From Nitrospirota bacterium (lineage in GTDB: Bacteria > Nitrospirota > Thermodesulfovibrionia > Thermodesulfovibrionales > UBA6898): a stretch of DNA of 54,217 bases. The notes beneath the pieces are model-generated. The model worked only from the letters and a program-made list of their open reading frames with translations. It had not been told where the DNA came from and searched no databases. Shown piece by piece: positions 1 through 9,434 of this stretch. Made by a program: the position numbers and the translations under genes. Every line of letters starts with the position of its first letter. Within the stretch, counting starts at the first letter, position 1. The DNA lies in the NCBI GenBank assembly GCA_021783515.1, contig JAJXTV010000024.1, positions 1 through 54,217 of the forward strand, in the 5' to 3' direction.

Positions 1-1
1 G

Positions 2-82
2 CTTAACCCCTTCCACCTGAGAAAGGCCATAGAGAAGAGGCTCAGCAAGATCTTCCAGTTGCACTGTAAAAACTCACGTTGA
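2..82 (+). CDS. Possible 3' end of a truncated gene (26 codons visible)
   Basis: Reading in from the left edge, one frame is open for 26 codons and stops with TGA at 80-82. The peptide is basic, amphipathic and helical (begins LNPFHLRKAIEKRL). The NPF-x-LRKAIE-type ending resembles my memory of some transposase or integrase C-termini, but the piece is too short to assign. It could equally be chance coding. A weak 5-bp stem (ACCGA/TCGGT at about 87-100) follows, and the next gene converges on it from the other strand. Confidence 0.3.
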   Translation, partial: LNPFHLRKAIEKRLSKIFQLHCKNSR

Positions 83-115
83 GTCACCGACCCTTCGGTA
101 ACATTTTCCTATGAG

Positions 116-1120
116 TCAACTGGACTTCGCCCCGGGGCGGAAAAGCAGCGTCACCAGAAGCCATGTCAAAAGGGGCGCCATGAAGGCGAACCCCCTCGTG
201 ATGTCGCCCAGCGAATTTTCGTCGATCCCCCCGGCGCAGATTATCCCGTACATGACGACGTATCCCACATGAAGGATGAAGAGGGTTCCGAAGCCCGACA
301 GGGCCATCTTCATCAGGCGTGGCCTGTCGGAATAAGGAGCGGTCATGGCGAAAAGAGTGCAAAAGACGATCGTGTTCATGATGTCGACCGAGACCCTGTA
401 GTCCGCCCATCCGCCGCTTACCCGGTAAGCGATAAGGCCGCCGTCGGCCCGGACGGCAGACGGAAAATCGGCGACCACGGAGAGGGGGCGGCCGACGGCA
501 CCCGCGACGGCCGCAAGCAACCGGGCGTAATAGGGCAGCGAAAGAGACAGGACCCCATAAGATGCTATCGCCCCGGCAAAACCCAGGATGCAATAGCGCA
601 GCAGAAGACGGGACGCGTCGCCGCCTCCGCGCACCCAAACGATCCAGAGAACAAGGACAGAGAGGGCAAAAAGCCCTTGCCATAAGATCGTATGCACGAC
701 CGGAAAGAACCTGCTGGCATAATGGCCGACGAGGCCGAGAAGACCTATGCGGACCAGATTGAGAAGAATGATCGAGGGAATGAGGGCAAGAAGGCCCGCC
801 GCCTTGTAACGGAAGGTATGCGAAGGATAGGCCAGGACCGCCCCTGCCATGATCACGATATAATGGGCGGCGGTGCACTCGAGGGTCACCTCCATCTGGA
901 ACCCCAGAAGATTGAGCATGAAGCCGCTTTTCACAAGCGGCACGGAAAACGCCCTCCAGAAGAAGACCGAAGCCGAGGCGGTCGCCTCCGCCGCCTTCTG
1001 GATCACGTCGAGGGGAGTCAGTTGCAGCGCCAGGAGCATCAGGCCGCTGTAGAACGCAAAAAGCCCCGCAAACCTCCAGCCGAAATCGGCGGTGCGGGGG
1101 ATCGGATCGTTTACGCTCAT
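116..1120 (-). CDS. Exosortase/archaeosortase family transpeptidase with C-terminal extension (XrtH-like)
   Basis: A 334-residue polytopic inner-membrane protein. Exosortases are thought to cut a C-terminal sorting signal and transfer the protein to the cell surface. The family's three catalytic residues are visible in order: Cys82 (ECTAAH), Arg124 (NLVRIGLL) and His143 (VVHTILWQ), each at the end of a membrane helix. The exosortase core occupies roughly residues 15-165. A further 165 or so residues follow with at least three more membrane helices and a soluble loop near 215-245, so the protein is much longer than a minimal XrtH-type core. The ATG at 1120 lies downstream of a purine-rich GGAGG stretch. 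It follows, on the same strand, a secreted protein whose C-terminus looks like an IPTLxxWG-type signal, and that pairing is why XrtH is preferred. The family call is firm; the subtype is inferred. Confidence 0.8.
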   Translation of the reverse strand: MSVNDPIPRTADFGWRFAGLFAFYSGLMLLALQLTPLDVIQKAAEATASASVFFWRAFSVPLVKSGFMLNLLGFQMEVTLECTAAHYIVIMAGAVLAYPSHTFRYKAAGLLALIPSIILLNLVRIGLLGLVGHYASRFFPVVHTILWQGLFALSVLVLWIVWVRGGGDASRLLLRYCILGFAGAIASYGVLSLSLPYYARLLAAVAGAVGRPLSVVADFPSAVRADGGLIAYRVSGGWADYRVSVDIMNTIVFCTLFAMTAPYSDRPRLMKMALSGFGTLFILHVGYVVMYGIICAGGIDENSLGDITRGFAFMAPLLTWLLVTLLFRPGAKSS

Positions 1121-1195
1121 CGGTATTTATTCTCTCTCTCCTCCCCTTTGCTAAAGGTGAGGGCGAATCGGGTTAATCGGTGAGGCAATTGCCCG

Positions 1196-1231
1196 GCGGG
1201 ACGGGCGGCGTTTCCGCGCCGTCCGTCCCGC
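1196..1231 (-). terminator. Long stem-loop between substrate and exosortase genes
   Basis: A 15-position stem (one G-T wobble) runs from 1196-1210 to 1217-1231 with a 6-nt loop. It lies downstream of the secreted-protein gene and upstream of the exosortase gene. No T-tract follows on either strand, so it may be a partial terminator or an RNA-stability element that sets more substrate than enzyme, rather than a full intrinsic terminator. Confidence 0.5.
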
Positions 1232-1271
1232 TGGTTTGCTGAGACTTTCACTCTTGCATATCGTCCGCCCG

Positions 1272-1302
1272 GAAGGCGGCCTCCCCCTATGAGGCGGCCT
1301 TC
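1272..1302 (-). terminator. Second stem-loop overlapping the end of the secreted-protein gene
   Basis: Arms 1272-1283 and 1291-1302 pair at 11 of 12 positions around a 7-nt loop. The arm at 1291-1302 lies inside the last codons of the gene that stops at 1287. No T-tract is seen. Together with the hairpin at 1196-1231 it gives two strong secondary structures in a 110-bp stretch. Confidence 0.4.
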
Positions 1303-3146
1303 TGCTGTCTCCTGTGGCGGACGACCCCGTACGCTACGATGCCGGCGAACACGATCAGGTACAGAGGCCAGTTGCCGGCGGGGACAGGGGCCGGCGCGCT
1401 TACCGTAGAGATGACCGTATTGCTCGCTACCCCGGCGTGGTTTGCGTCGGAAGCGACGACATAGGTCTGCTGGGTCGTGCCGGTCACCGCCCCGGCGGCC
1501 GCTGTGTGAGTGAATGTCAGCGTCGGCGAACTTGCCCCCGGGTTGATCGGGCCTATCGCCGCAGTCTGGCCGGTAGCGCTGAAGTTCGCATTCGGCATCG
1601 ACGGCGTATTCGTCCACGCGAGAGTGAAGGCGCTAGGGCTGCAACTCGATGTGTCGTTGTTCGTCACTGTCAGGGTATAGCTACCCGCAGAGCCCTGTCC
1701 GACGTTCTGCGACGCGGGGCCTATCGAGACAGTGGGGGGATTGTAGGTGCAGACGCCGGCCTGGGTCGTGGCGGACGCCGTAGCGCCGGCAGACACATTC
1801 GAGAGGTTATCGTATGCGCAGACCCGGTAGGAATACTGGGTGCTCGCCAAGAGGCCGGTGTCGCTGAACGAAAGCGCAGCGCCGGTATAGACGGCAGCGC
1901 CGGTGCAGTCGGCGGGAGCGGTCGCGCCTGTCGCGCGGACCACCTTATACGTGTTGGCCGCGACAAGACCGCTTCCGGCGTCGGACGCGGCGGTCCAGCT
2001 CAGGTTTATCTGAGAGGCGCTCGCTGCCGTCGCGTTCATCGTGCCGTCCGTTGGGCCGGTAGCATCGACCGTGCGCGACAGCGTAGCCGAAAGCGTGCTC
2101 CATGTGGAGCCTCCGTCGTTGGAGGCCCTCATACCTATCGTCAGCGAGCCGGAACCCGGGTTGATATTGCTTGCGGTGCAGGTGTAAGGCCCGGCGCCGC
2201 TCACCGTGCCTGCCGTCCACGAGCCGCCGTTATTAAGCGTGTACTGGCAGGAGTTGACCGCGGGGGTCGACGTGAAGTTCTCCGTGATCGTCACGGGGTT
2301 GGGGATATAGTATGTCCCGCCGTTGTTGTACTCCGGACTTGTTGTCAGGGTCCCCGCCGATTCGGAGGGAGGAGTGCTGGCGGCCGCCGGATTAAATGCA
2401 GCCGATGCAAAGGCCGAGTATGTCGCCGTCGTTGTATAAGTAGGACTGGTAGTTGCCGCCGTAGGAAATAGCTTATCGGCTATATAGGAATAGGCGGAAC
2501 CAACCACCACGGACGGATTGCCGGTATAGCCCTCATTATTGGTCGGATCGGTCGCATCGCTATCAGTCGACGCAAACATGGCATAACCGCCGGCTGCCAC
2601 GCCAAAGGAATAACTCACGGTCGGGCTGTAGACCGAATACGACCCGGCAACCGTATTGGCGGTATTCTGGTCCACGCCGCCGAGAGTGGCGACGTAGACG
2701 CTCATTCCGCTGCCTACGTTGTCGCTGGTTACCGTTATGGTGTTTCCCGAGGCGGCAGCGATGTCCGCTTCATTCAAATAGAAAAGCCAATCCTGCCGTC
2801 TCTGATTGTTCGGGGAGTTCACGATCGCACGGGCAGGGATATTATTGCTCCCGTAAGAAGCCGTAATCGTCGTGACAGTCGTGTTGTTCGTATGATCATG
2901 AACGCTAATCAAAATGATCCTGTTCGACCCTGCCGCCGGCGTAAAGGCAGTCGTCGCCGGCGAGGCGGTGACATTATTGATCTGCGGTGTAGCAGGCCAT
3001 GCGTTCAGAACGCTGATGGCCCCTTCCGCCTGACCCGGTCCGTACAGGCCCGCAAATATAAAAACACTGAAAATTACTGCGACGAAATAGCCAAAACCGC
3101 TCCGGCTGCCGGTCTTCCCAGCCTCGGTATAATGCTTCCTCTTCAT
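1287..3146 (-). CDS. Secreted FN3-domain protein with IPTLxxWG-like C-terminal sorting signal (putative exosortase substrate)
   Basis: A 619-residue exported protein, very rich in Ser, Thr, Ala and Gly. Residues 1-40 form a signal peptide (basic start, then FGYFVAVIFSVFIFAGLYG). Residues about 40-255 look like a beta-sandwich domain of unknown family. Residues about 365-465 are a fibronectin type III domain (LSWTAASD ... YSYRVCAYD). Residues about 466-585 resemble the NEW3/COG1470-type Ig-like domain (VGQGSAGSYTLTVTNND). The C-terminus has the tripartite layout of an exosortase signal: PVPAGNWPLYL, a hydrophobic helix, then RHRRQQK. This is a variant of IPTLxxWG. The start is backed by AAGGAGG eight bases upstream. 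The exosortase gene follows 166 bp later, so this is its likely dedicated substrate. The many Ser/Thr make it a candidate acceptor for the nearby GT-C enzymes. Confidence 0.75.
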   Translation of the reverse strand: MKRKHYTEAGKTGSRSGFGYFVAVIFSVFIFAGLYGPGQAEGAISVLNAWPATPQINNVTASPATTAFTPAAGSNRIILISVHDHTNNTTVTTITASYGSNNIPARAIVNSPNNQRRQDWLFYLNEADIAAASGNTITVTSDNVGSGMSVYVATLGGVDQNTANTVAGSYSVYSPTVSYSFGVAAGGYAMFASTDSDATDPTNNEGYTGNPSVVVGSAYSYIADKLFPTAATTSPTYTTTATYSAFASAAFNPAAASTPPSESAGTLTTSPEYNNGGTYYIPNPVTITENFTSTPAVNSCQYTLNNGGSWTAGTVSGAGPYTCTASNINPGSGSLTIGMRASNDGGSTWSTLSATLSRTVDATGPTDGTMNATAASASQINLSWTAASDAGSGLVAANTYKVVRATGATAPADCTGAAVYTGAALSFSDTGLLASTQYSYRVCAYDNLSNVSAGATASATTQAGVCTYNPPTVSIGPASQNVGQGSAGSYTLTVTNNDTSSCSPSAFTLAWTNTPSMPNANFSATGQTAAIGPINPGASSPTLTFTHTAAAGAVTGTTQQTYVVASDANHAGVASNTVISTVSAPAPVPAGNWPLYLIVFAGIVAYGVVRHRRQQKAAS

Positions 3147-3271
3147 TGATTTTTTCCTCCTTCATTTTCCTTCAAATACCCGAAATGTCACAGGACCGCA
3201 TATCGCGCGAAGGGTCCGAGGATGTTCCTCTCCCTGCAGGGGTTGGGACCTGCGCAGATACGCTTTGGACA

Positions 3272-3730
3272 TTATGAAAAAAGAAAATGAGGAGGCGAAA
3301 GACCGGGGTAGGAAGCCGCATACCCTTTCAGAGTCCTGGGTACGGCATCGGCGGCAACTTGGAAGGTCGAAACTGCTTTTCCCTCAAAAAAATCGACGGC
3401 AGGGATGCTGATAGAGGAACTGAACGCCCTGCTCTCGGAAGAGATCTGCGTGACCAGATCTACGAACTTGGGAATGGCCCGGGCCTTCTTGATAAGAAAA
3501 TCCCCGTCTCTGTCATCATCCGTCGGCTGACCGGACTGGTCCGCAGCACTGCCGTCGAAAAGGGCAGACAAGATGCTATCGAGGTAAAAGATCCGCATAG
3601 TGATGGAAGAAGGCCTTGCGGCGTCTCCGGGACGGCATGTGTCATCCGCAGACCCCATGAGCGGCGACATGGCGAATACTATAAAGATGACCATATAGAC
3701 GAAAGTGATATGTCTTCTCACCCTGTGCAC
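3272..3730 (-). CDS. Small secreted hypothetical protein
   Basis: A 152-residue protein that I do not recognise. It has a basic start, a hydrophobic segment (residues about 10-25) and a likely signal-peptidase site near MGSADD, so it is probably exported. The mature part is unremarkable and ends PGLSPPHFLFS without a sorting signal. The start used is GTG at 3730. An internal ATG at 3694 would shorten the basic region and leave a poorer signal peptide. A TATAAT box ends six bases before the GTG with no ribosome-binding site between, which suggests a leaderless message. It precedes the exosortase substrate on the same strand with a 125-bp gap, so a shared role at the surface is possible but unproven. 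Confidence 0.55.
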   Translation of the reverse strand: MHRVRRHITFVYMVIFIVFAMSPLMGSADDTCRPGDAARPSSITMRIFYLDSILSALFDGSAADQSGQPTDDDRDGDFLIKKARAIPKFVDLVTQISSESRAFSSSISIPAVDFFEGKAVSTFQVAADAVPRTLKGYAASYPGLSPPHFLFS

Positions 3731-3736
3731 TGCGTA

Positions 3737-3742
3737 ATTATA
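3737..3742 (-). promoter_or_regulatory. TATAAT -10 box, likely leaderless promoter for the gene starting at 3730
   Basis: A perfect TATAAT on the minus strand sits six bases before the GTG. Transcription starting about seven bases downstream of a -10 box would begin at the start codon. No good TTGACA was found at 17 bp. Confidence 0.45.
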
Positions 3743-3826
3743 CCTTAAATGCGCCCTTCCTGTGTCATTTCACACATTATTTTAAGCTGCTTCCCTCACG
3801 ACAAGCATCCGGAATTCCCGAAAGCT

Positions 3827-3853
3827 CCCGTAATATAATGCAATATTTACGGG
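3827..3853. repeat. Inverted repeat CCCGTAA/TTACGGG
   Basis: Perfect 7-bp arms (3827-3833 and 3847-3853) surround a 13-nt AT-rich loop. It lies 60-85 bp downstream of the TPR gene stop at 3913 and about 85 bp upstream of the TATAAT at 3737. It could be a terminator for the former or an operator for the latter. Confidence 0.35.
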
Positions 3854-3912
3854 ATTGCTCTAGTTGTTACTTTCTAAATATAGCAATTTTATTGCCATTT
3901 CCGTCCAAAGAA

Positions 3913-5784
3913 TCACTTTTTTTCGGTCGATCGCAGCTCTTCGCAGGAGGCCCTGTTCCCGAGTTCGCATGCTTCCTGAAAATCAGAAAAGGCCCGGCTC
4001 CTGTCACCCGTCTTCATAAAGAGCTTGCCACGGTTGAAATATGAGGAGGCATGCCCCGGATCAAGCTGGATCGCCCTGTCGAAATCCTTCATCGCCTTTT
4101 CGGGAAAGCCCGACATGTCGAGGACGATCCCCCGGTTGTTATAGGCCTTCGCGACAGAGCCGTCAAGGGCGATCGCCCGATCGTAATCTTTCAGGGCCGG
4201 ACCGCGCTTCCCCATCCTGCTCAGGAGGACGGCCCTGTTGTAATATGCAAGGTAATACCGCGGCTCAAGGGCAATCGCCCTTCCGTAATCCGCCAGGGCA
4301 TCTTCCTGCCGGCCGGTCATCTCGAGGGCGATCCCCCGGTTGTTATACGAAGTCGCGTCGGAGGCGTCCAGGGCGATCGCATGATCGAAGTCCGCAATAG
4401 CGAGGTCCGGCCTTCCCGCGCCGCACAAGAGCTCTCCCCGATGGTCGTACGGGACCGGGCCTCCCTCGGGGTCTGCCGCAATCACCGATCCCCAGAGGCT
4501 GAAACTGTCCTTCCAGACGCCGATCTGATGAAAAGTAGCATAGGACAAGGCGACAAATACGGACAAGACCAGCAGGCCGGCAAGGCCGCCCCGGACCTTC
4601 GCATTGCGGGAAGCGGACTTCCGCCCGACCAGCCACCCGGCGCCGAGACCTGCAAGGAGAAACGGCCCGAGGCTCGGCAGGTAAGTATATCGGTCTGCCA
4701 TCGACTGGCTGCCGACCTGCACGACTCCGAGCACCGGGACCAGCATCGCCGCGTAGCACACCCATGTCGCCGATGCCAGACGCTGCCTCCCGGCCGTGAA
4801 GAGACAGACCGCTGTAATCGCCGCGACCAGCGCCAGCGGCAGAAAAAATCCTGGGGAAGACACCGACACCTCTTTCGGATACGCATAATAGGGGAGAAGC
4901 TTCAACGGCAGCGCCATCTTCCACAGATACAGGACAACCGACCTGAAGCCGACGAGCAGTCTTGCGGAAAGTGGATATGCGGCCAGCGGCGCGACAGCGG
5001 CGCCCGCCCTCTGGGCCATGAACGTCACGACCGCCGAGCCGATACTCAGGGCAAAGAAAGGCAGCTTTTCGAAGCAGGCCCTTGCAAACATGCGCGCAGT
5101 CCGGACCCTTCCAAGCGGATACCAGTCGAGGACCAGCAGCACCACGGGGAGCGAAACAGCCATAGGCTTGCTCATAAGCGCAAGGACAAAAAGAAACAGG
5201 GAAAGAAAATAAGCCTTATAAGACCTGCCGGACTTATTGTCGCCGCCTAAGCCGAAAGACACATACGCCATAAGGCTCAACAGATAAAACAGGGCGCAGA
5301 GGAGGTCTTTTCTTTCAGACACCCAGGCGACCGACTCCACATGGAGAGGGTGCAGCCCGAACAAAAGCCCGGCGACGCCCGAGGCGAAAAGCGCCGAACG
5401 CCCGTCCGGAAAGAAAGGACGGCCCTCACCTGCCGCGCAAGTGCTGCGGGCCTCGATCAGCCTTGCGGCAAGCAGCACAACCAGGAAGGTATTGACCGCG
5501 TGGATAACGACGCCCGACAGGTGGTGCCCCATCGGATCGAGTCCCCATACCGCGTAATCCGCCGCGTGGGAGATCCAGGTGAGCGGATGCCAGTTGCCGG
5601 CGTGGAAACCAAGAAAAGTCCATTTCAAGAACGACCAATCGAGGGAGCGCAGATGCAGGTTCTCGTAGACGTACCGGTTGTCGTCCCAGGCGACAAACCC
5701 GTTACCGAGGGCCCGGAGATATACGCCGCAGACCGCGCACGCCGCCAGCAGCGCGACGATATACCTACTGCGCCGCTCGGTCAT
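3913..5784 (-). CDS. TMTC-like membrane protein: GT-C type glycosyltransferase domain with five C-terminal TPRs
   Basis: A 623-residue inner-membrane protein. The N-terminal half (residues about 8-415) is polytopic and carries the motifs shared by all TMTC-like copies in this window: WDD with D34-D35 in the first loop (the GT-C acidic pair), [34 protein letters not shown] then [19 protein letters not shown], and [10 protein letters not shown]. The HPL, GxHL and RxDLL blocks resemble eukaryotic TMTC1-4 O-mannosyltransferases. Five 34-residue TPRs follow (PYDHRG, YNNRG, YYNRA, YNNRG and YFNRG starts), then a conserved tail with two Cys ([11 protein letters not shown]). TPRs should lie on the periplasmic side. 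The ATG at 5784 is preferred over the TTG at 5823 because it puts WDD at the same residue number as in the other copies. It overlaps the preceding GT2 by 20 bp. The acceptor is unknown. Confidence 0.75.
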   Translation of the reverse strand: MTERRSRYIVALLAACAVCGVYLRALGNGFVAWDDNRYVYENLHLRSLDWSFLKWTFLGFHAGNWHPLTWISHAADYAVWGLDPMGHHLSGVVIHAVNTFLVVLLAARLIEARSTCAAGEGRPFFPDGRSALFASGVAGLLFGLHPLHVESVAWVSERKDLLCALFYLLSLMAYVSFGLGGDNKSGRSYKAYFLSLFLFVLALMSKPMAVSLPVVLLVLDWYPLGRVRTARMFARACFEKLPFFALSIGSAVVTFMAQRAGAAVAPLAAYPLSARLLVGFRSVVLYLWKMALPLKLLPYYAYPKEVSVSSPGFFLPLALVAAITAVCLFTAGRQRLASATWVCYAAMLVPVLGVVQVGSQSMADRYTYLPSLGPFLLAGLGAGWLVGRKSASRNAKVRGGLAGLLVLSVFVALSYATFHQIGVWKDSFSLWGSVIAADPEGGPVPYDHRGELLCGAGRPDLAIADFDHAIALDASDATSYNNRGIALEMTGRQEDALADYGRAIALEPRYYLAYYNRAVLLSRMGKRGPALKDYDRAIALDGSVAKAYNNRGIVLDMSGFPEKAMKDFDRAIQLDPGHASSYFNRGKLFMKTGDRSRAFSDFQEACELGNRASCEELRSTEKK

Positions 5785-6544
5785 CGGGCTGAAGCCTTCT
5801 GCCTCCCCTGCTGAAGATCGCAAACCTCTTCAGCCCCCATCTGTCGACCAGGAATTTCAGTATGCTGCCGAGGACCCCGAGGCCATACGTCACGCTCCTC
5901 CTGAAGTTGATCGAGGACGCCTCCCTGAAATATTTCGTCGGGCAGCTCAGCTCCCCGATCCTGAAGCCGAAATAGACCGCCTGCACGAGCATCTCGCTGT
6001 CGAAGACGAAATCATCCGAGTTCTCCTCCAGCGGGAGCGTCTCGAGCACCCCACGGGTAAAGGCCCGAAAGCCGGTATGATATTCCGAAAGCTTCACTCC
6101 GAGGGCCGTATTCTCGATGAGCGTGAGGAACCTGTTTGCGATATATTTGTAGAGAGGCATCCCGCCCTTCAGGGCGGTGCCGCCCAGTATCCGCGACCCG
6201 AGCACCACGTCGTAGTGGCCGGAGGCGATCATGCTCGCCATCGCCGCGACAAGCCGCGGAGAGTATTGATAATCCGGATGCACCATCACAACGATGTCTG
6301 CGCCGTGGCGGAGCGCCTCGCGGTAACAGGTCTTCTGATTTCCGCCGTAGCCCCTGTTGTCCGGGTGGATGACCGTCCGTATCCCGAGCTCCCGCGCGAC
6401 CCGCGCCGTTTCGTCCTTCGATGCGTCGTCGACGAGGATCACTTCGTCGACGTACTCGTGGGGAAGCTCTTCATAGGTCTGCGCGAGCGTCTTTTCGGCG
6501 TTATAGGCCGGCATGATCACGATGAGTTTCTTCCCGAGGATCAT
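5765..6544 (-). CDS. GT2 glycosyltransferase, DPM1-like (polyprenyl-phosphate sugar synthase)
   Basis: A 259-residue cytoplasmic, membrane-associated GT-A enzyme. It probably moves a sugar from a nucleotide donor onto polyprenyl phosphate. The nucleotide-binding start is visible ([13 protein letters not shown], then VDDASKDET). The metal-binding DxD position reads HPDYQYSP near residue 93, as is common in this subfamily, and a GFRAFTR block follows near 160. There are no long C-terminal membrane helices. It sits between a GT-C gene (4-nt ATGA overlap) and a TMTC-like GT-C gene (20-bp overlap). This fits a supply role, making the lipid-linked sugar that the two GT-C neighbours use. The family is clear; the sugar is unknown. 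Confidence 0.85.
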   Translation of the reverse strand: MILGKKLIVIMPAYNAEKTLAQTYEELPHEYVDEVILVDDASKDETARVARELGIRTVIHPDNRGYGGNQKTCYREALRHGADIVVMVHPDYQYSPRLVAAMASMIASGHYDVVLGSRILGGTALKGGMPLYKYIANRFLTLIENTALGVKLSEYHTGFRAFTRGVLETLPLEENSDDFVFDSEMLVQAVYFGFRIGELSCPTKYFREASSINFRRSVTYGLGVLGSILKFLVDRWGLKRFAIFSRGGRRLQPDDRAAQ

Positions 6545-8319
6545 CTCGTCCCGTCCCCCGCCCCGGCAGGCCCGCGCCCGCTCCCGCTTCTCACAAAAAG
6601 CTGCACCTCCGGCGCCCCGCTCCCCGGCTCGTTTCCGAAGCGATGGATGAACGGCGGGTTCCAGTTCAGCTCGGGAAGATTGTTCATCGGATAGTCTCCG
6701 GCCGGAAACGCGATCCGCTCGTACCGGTATTCCCGGAGAAATTTTTCAAACAGGTCCCCGAAGTTTCCCCAACTCGTGCGGTAGACGATCAGGTCCGGCG
6801 CCGCCCCGGAGTCTTCCTCCAGGTTGTTCCCGACAAATCCGACGACGACTTTGGCGCCGAGGTAATACATAAACGACGTCTCCTCATAGTTCGTGGCGAT
6901 CACAAGCCTCCCGGTATCCTCATAGTTCTCCCTGATAAAGGGGATGACGTAATCGAGCGGCCCGCGATACCGGTGGGTCAGCTCATACAAATGGCCTTCA
7001 ATGTATTTTATATTTTTTGCGGTGGTATTGCCCACACATCCGAGACAGATCAGCGCCATCGCGGCTGCCGCGGCACGGGCGCCGCGCTTCCGGCCCGCTG
7101 CGAAGTTATACACCACTGCGGCGTCCGCGATGATGATGACTGCCAGAACGGGCTGAAGGGGGATAAAATACCGGGTGAAGAGAAAATTCGGGATCGCCGG
7201 GATGGCGAAGAAATAGACGACGAAGAGGATGGTCAGAAAATTCGACAACGCGGTCTTCCCACGGTCGGAAGCGGAGGGAACTTCATGCCGCATCCATATC
7301 ATGCGGAGCGCCCTGCAGGCCTTCAGGAAAACCGCCAGCCAGATAAAATCAAAGACCGAAAAGAACCTCCAGATCGTCGAGAGATTGTCGAGATACATAT
7401 GCAAGCCGTCGGTGCCGGCGGAAAGCGCGTTGAATGCGGCCATCTCTTTTGCGATATATGAGGTCCTGAAAAACGCCATCAGAGGATAGACAGTCAGCAG
7501 AGAGAAGGCGGGGGGCAGAAGATTTTTCAGGAGCGCGGCGAAGCCGGACCATGTCCCCCCGGCCTTCGGCAGATGCCCGGAGCAACGTTCCTGAGCGAGC
7601 AGAAGCGACTCATGGGCGGCGAGGGCGGCCAGGAAGATAAAATAAGCAGGAGAGAAGGTGACGTACAGGGCGTCCAGGGCAAGAACCGTCAGTGCGCAAT
7701 AGGCCGCGTATCCCATCTTCGCCAGGAGCCGGTAACGCGCATGGACAAAGATCATGCCGGAGACGAGCAGTACCGCCAGCGGATAATACCGGGCCTCCCG
7801 CAGGTGAAGGACCAGCGGCACCGAGATAAGCTCGAAAAAAGCAAAGAAGACGAGAAAGCCGGTCTTCGAAGCGGCTGTTTCAAAACATTGAACGCCGAGG
7901 AGCGCCAACACCGCCAGGCCTGCAAAGCCTGCCAAGGCAAAAGCGCTCCTGATAATCGCGGTCTTTGCGTAGATGTCGCGGCTGAATCCGGCGAGCCTTA
8001 CGAACGGCGCGGCGAAGTAGTACATCCCCCAGTTCGCGCCGCCGATATAAGCATCGGTCTTTTTGTCGAGACCCAGCGCCGGATCGGGATGCCGCAGGTC
8101 GTACAGCACGTTTTTGCCGTCGTGCACCTTCGGATAGCCATATTCGAGTACCCGCTCCGCATGCATGACGGTCATGCCTTCGTCGGCCCAGAAAAGGGGA
8201 TAGGAGATATGGGCGAAAAGGCTTACCGCAAAGAGCAGGGCGAGGAGGCAAAAGAGGAGGATCAGATACCGCGGGGGCTTGTCCCATGGACCAGGACGAC
8301 TCCGGGATGATGCAGCCAT
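6541..8319 (-). CDS. GT-C glycosyltransferase of the ArnT/PMT (GT39/GT83) type
   Basis: A 592-residue protein with about 10-12 membrane helices. The first periplasmic loop contains FWADEG (D46-E47), the acidic pair that binds the polyprenyl-phosphate sugar in ArnT and PMT enzymes. A soluble C-terminal domain of about 150 residues follows the last helix. Its reaction should be transfer of a sugar from a lipid carrier to a periplasmic acceptor. The start is the ATG at 8319 (MAASSRSR), since the 48 upstream residues are a GC-rich extension without membrane character. It has a GAGAG ribosome-binding site and an extended -10 promoter 35 bp upstream. It overlaps the DPM1-like gene by 4 nt and heads a three-gene transcript. 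Confidence 0.8.
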   Translation of the reverse strand: MAASSRSRPGPWDKPPRYLILLFCLLALLFAVSLFAHISYPLFWADEGMTVMHAERVLEYGYPKVHDGKNVLYDLRHPDPALGLDKKTDAYIGGANWGMYYFAAPFVRLAGFSRDIYAKTAIIRSAFALAGFAGLAVLALLGVQCFETAASKTGFLVFFAFFELISVPLVLHLREARYYPLAVLLVSGMIFVHARYRLLAKMGYAAYCALTVLALDALYVTFSPAYFIFLAALAAHESLLLAQERCSGHLPKAGGTWSGFAALLKNLLPPAFSLLTVYPLMAFFRTSYIAKEMAAFNALSAGTDGLHMYLDNLSTIWRFFSVFDFIWLAVFLKACRALRMIWMRHEVPSASDRGKTALSNFLTILFVVYFFAIPAIPNFLFTRYFIPLQPVLAVIIIADAAVVYNFAAGRKRGARAAAAAMALICLGCVGNTTAKNIKYIEGHLYELTHRYRGPLDYVIPFIRENYEDTGRLVIATNYEETSFMYYLGAKVVVGFVGNNLEEDSGAAPDLIVYRTSWGNFGDLFEKFLREYRYERIAFPAGDYPMNNLPELNWNPPFIHRFGNEPGSGAPEVQLFVRSGSGRGPAGAGDGTR

Positions 8320-8353
8320 ATCTATTCTCTCACGGAAACACCGGACATTGCCG

Positions 8354-8362
8354 ATTGTAGCA
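8354..8362 (-). promoter_or_regulatory. Extended -10 promoter (TGCTACAAT) for the 8319-3913 transcript
   Basis: On the minus strand TGC is followed directly by TACAAT, the extended -10 arrangement, 34 bp before the ATG at 8319. No good -35 is visible, as is usual for extended -10 promoters. The 146-bp gap between neighbouring genes has nothing else obvious. Confidence 0.45.
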
Positions 8363-8465
8363 CTTTTCGGAGCGCTATTGCCATCTGCGCAACCGGTGAA
8401 ACCTGACGGCGGCCACACGCGAAGACAGGAGTCCCCTCCCCTTGGCGAACTGCCGCCGCCCATGG

Positions 8466-9434
8466 CTAGCGGCCGTTCCCGCCGGCTCTCTCCCCCCTCT
8501 CACCGGCATGCCTGAGGCGTCTCAACAGTATAATACCCGTCAGTCCCAGCGACATGTCGACCAGCATCGTCGCAATCCTGGCGGCAATAGGCAGGACGAG
8601 CGACAGGGTCGCAGACGAGGCCCCCCGCAGAATGACGTACATCGCCCCTTCCCTCACACCCAGACCGCCCGGGACGATCACTGCGAGAAATCCGAGCACG
8701 TCGGATATCGTCATCGCGGCCATCACCGGGAGCAGCCCCGTCCGCGTGACATCGAGGCCTATGCCGAGACAGAGGAGGTATGCCCCCGCGCCGAAGCAGA
8801 AGGCGGCGACAAAATAGTTCAAATGCAGATGCAGCAGCAGCCCGGCGGAGGGCTCGAAATATCCGATGTCCCGTTTCAGGACCCTGTTGACATATGAAAT
8901 AAGCGCCCTGGCGAGGGTCGAGTGATATCTCACGAACAGTACGTCGCAGACCAGAAGCGCCGCAAACGCCGCACCCGTAGCGGAGAGGGGATAGCCGGAC
9001 GGCAGGAGCACCATGCAGGCCGCTCCCAAAAGCAGCGATGTCATCAGCGAGACATACACATTGATGAGGTTCACATACAAGACCAGGGACTTCGAATAGC
9101 CGGCGTCCGTCAGCCAATACATCTGGAGGGCATACGACCAGACCTTTCCCGGAACATACTTGGTGAGATTGCTCGTGTTGACCGCCGCGATGCTTTCGGG
9201 AAAACCGATCCGCCTGCCGGACAGGGCATTGAGGGTGAGAAACCACCCGTACGTGGTAAGAAGGGACGTGAGAGAAAGCGCCGCAAACGCCAGCGCCGCC
9301 AGCGACGGCACGAACGCCACGTGGAAGGACTCGATGGAGGCCCAGTTCTTCCGGAACTCGCTCAGGAAGAACAGCGACACCGCAGCGAAAACAAGAAGCG
9401 GCAGGACGATCCTGGCTGCTTTTCGGTATCTCAT
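8466..9434 (-). CDS. Flippase-like membrane protein of the LPG-synthase/AglD family (PF03706 type)
   Basis: A 322-residue protein with about eight membrane helices. Two hallmarks of the family are present: NLTKYVPGKVW near residue 93 and VPGGLGVREG near residue 260. Members include the membrane part of lysyl-phosphatidylglycerol synthase and many proteins of unknown role in glycan loci, where they are suspected of helping lipid-linked sugars or glycosyl transfer. The gene begins inside the end of the preceding methyltransferase (ATGA overlap at 9431-9434), so it is translationally coupled. It ends with a basic, Gly/Arg-rich cytoplasmic tail. The family is certain; the function here is inferred only from context. 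Confidence 0.8.
   Translation of the reverse strand: MRYRKAARIVLPLLVFAAVSLFFLSEFRKNWASIESFHVAFVPSLAALAFAALSLTSLLTTYGWFLTLNALSGRRIGFPESIAAVNTSNLTKYVPGKVWSYALQMYWLTDAGYSKSLVLYVNLINVYVSLMTSLLLGAACMVLLPSGYPLSATGAAFAALLVCDVLFVRYHSTLARALISYVNRVLKRDIGYFEPSAGLLLHLHLNYFVAAFCFGAGAYLLCLGIGLDVTRTGLLPVMAAMTISDVLGFLAVIVPGGLGVREGAMYVILRGASSATLSLVLPIAARIATMLVDMSLGLTGIILLRRLRHAGERGERAGGNGR

Noticed and set aside
2-82. Transposase remnant at the left edge
   Set aside because: Only 26 codons are visible and there is no terminal inverted repeat, so a mobile-element call is not supported; kept only as a possible truncated gene tail.
4051-5250. Long plus-strand open frame opposite the TMTC-like gene (and similar ones at 1314-2471, 5678-6694, 33950-35080, 46111-47217 and 52005-53321)
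   Set aside because: Arg/Pro/Gly/Gln-rich translations without domains or signal sequences, lying exactly opposite well-supported genes. They are GC-rich antisense shadows.
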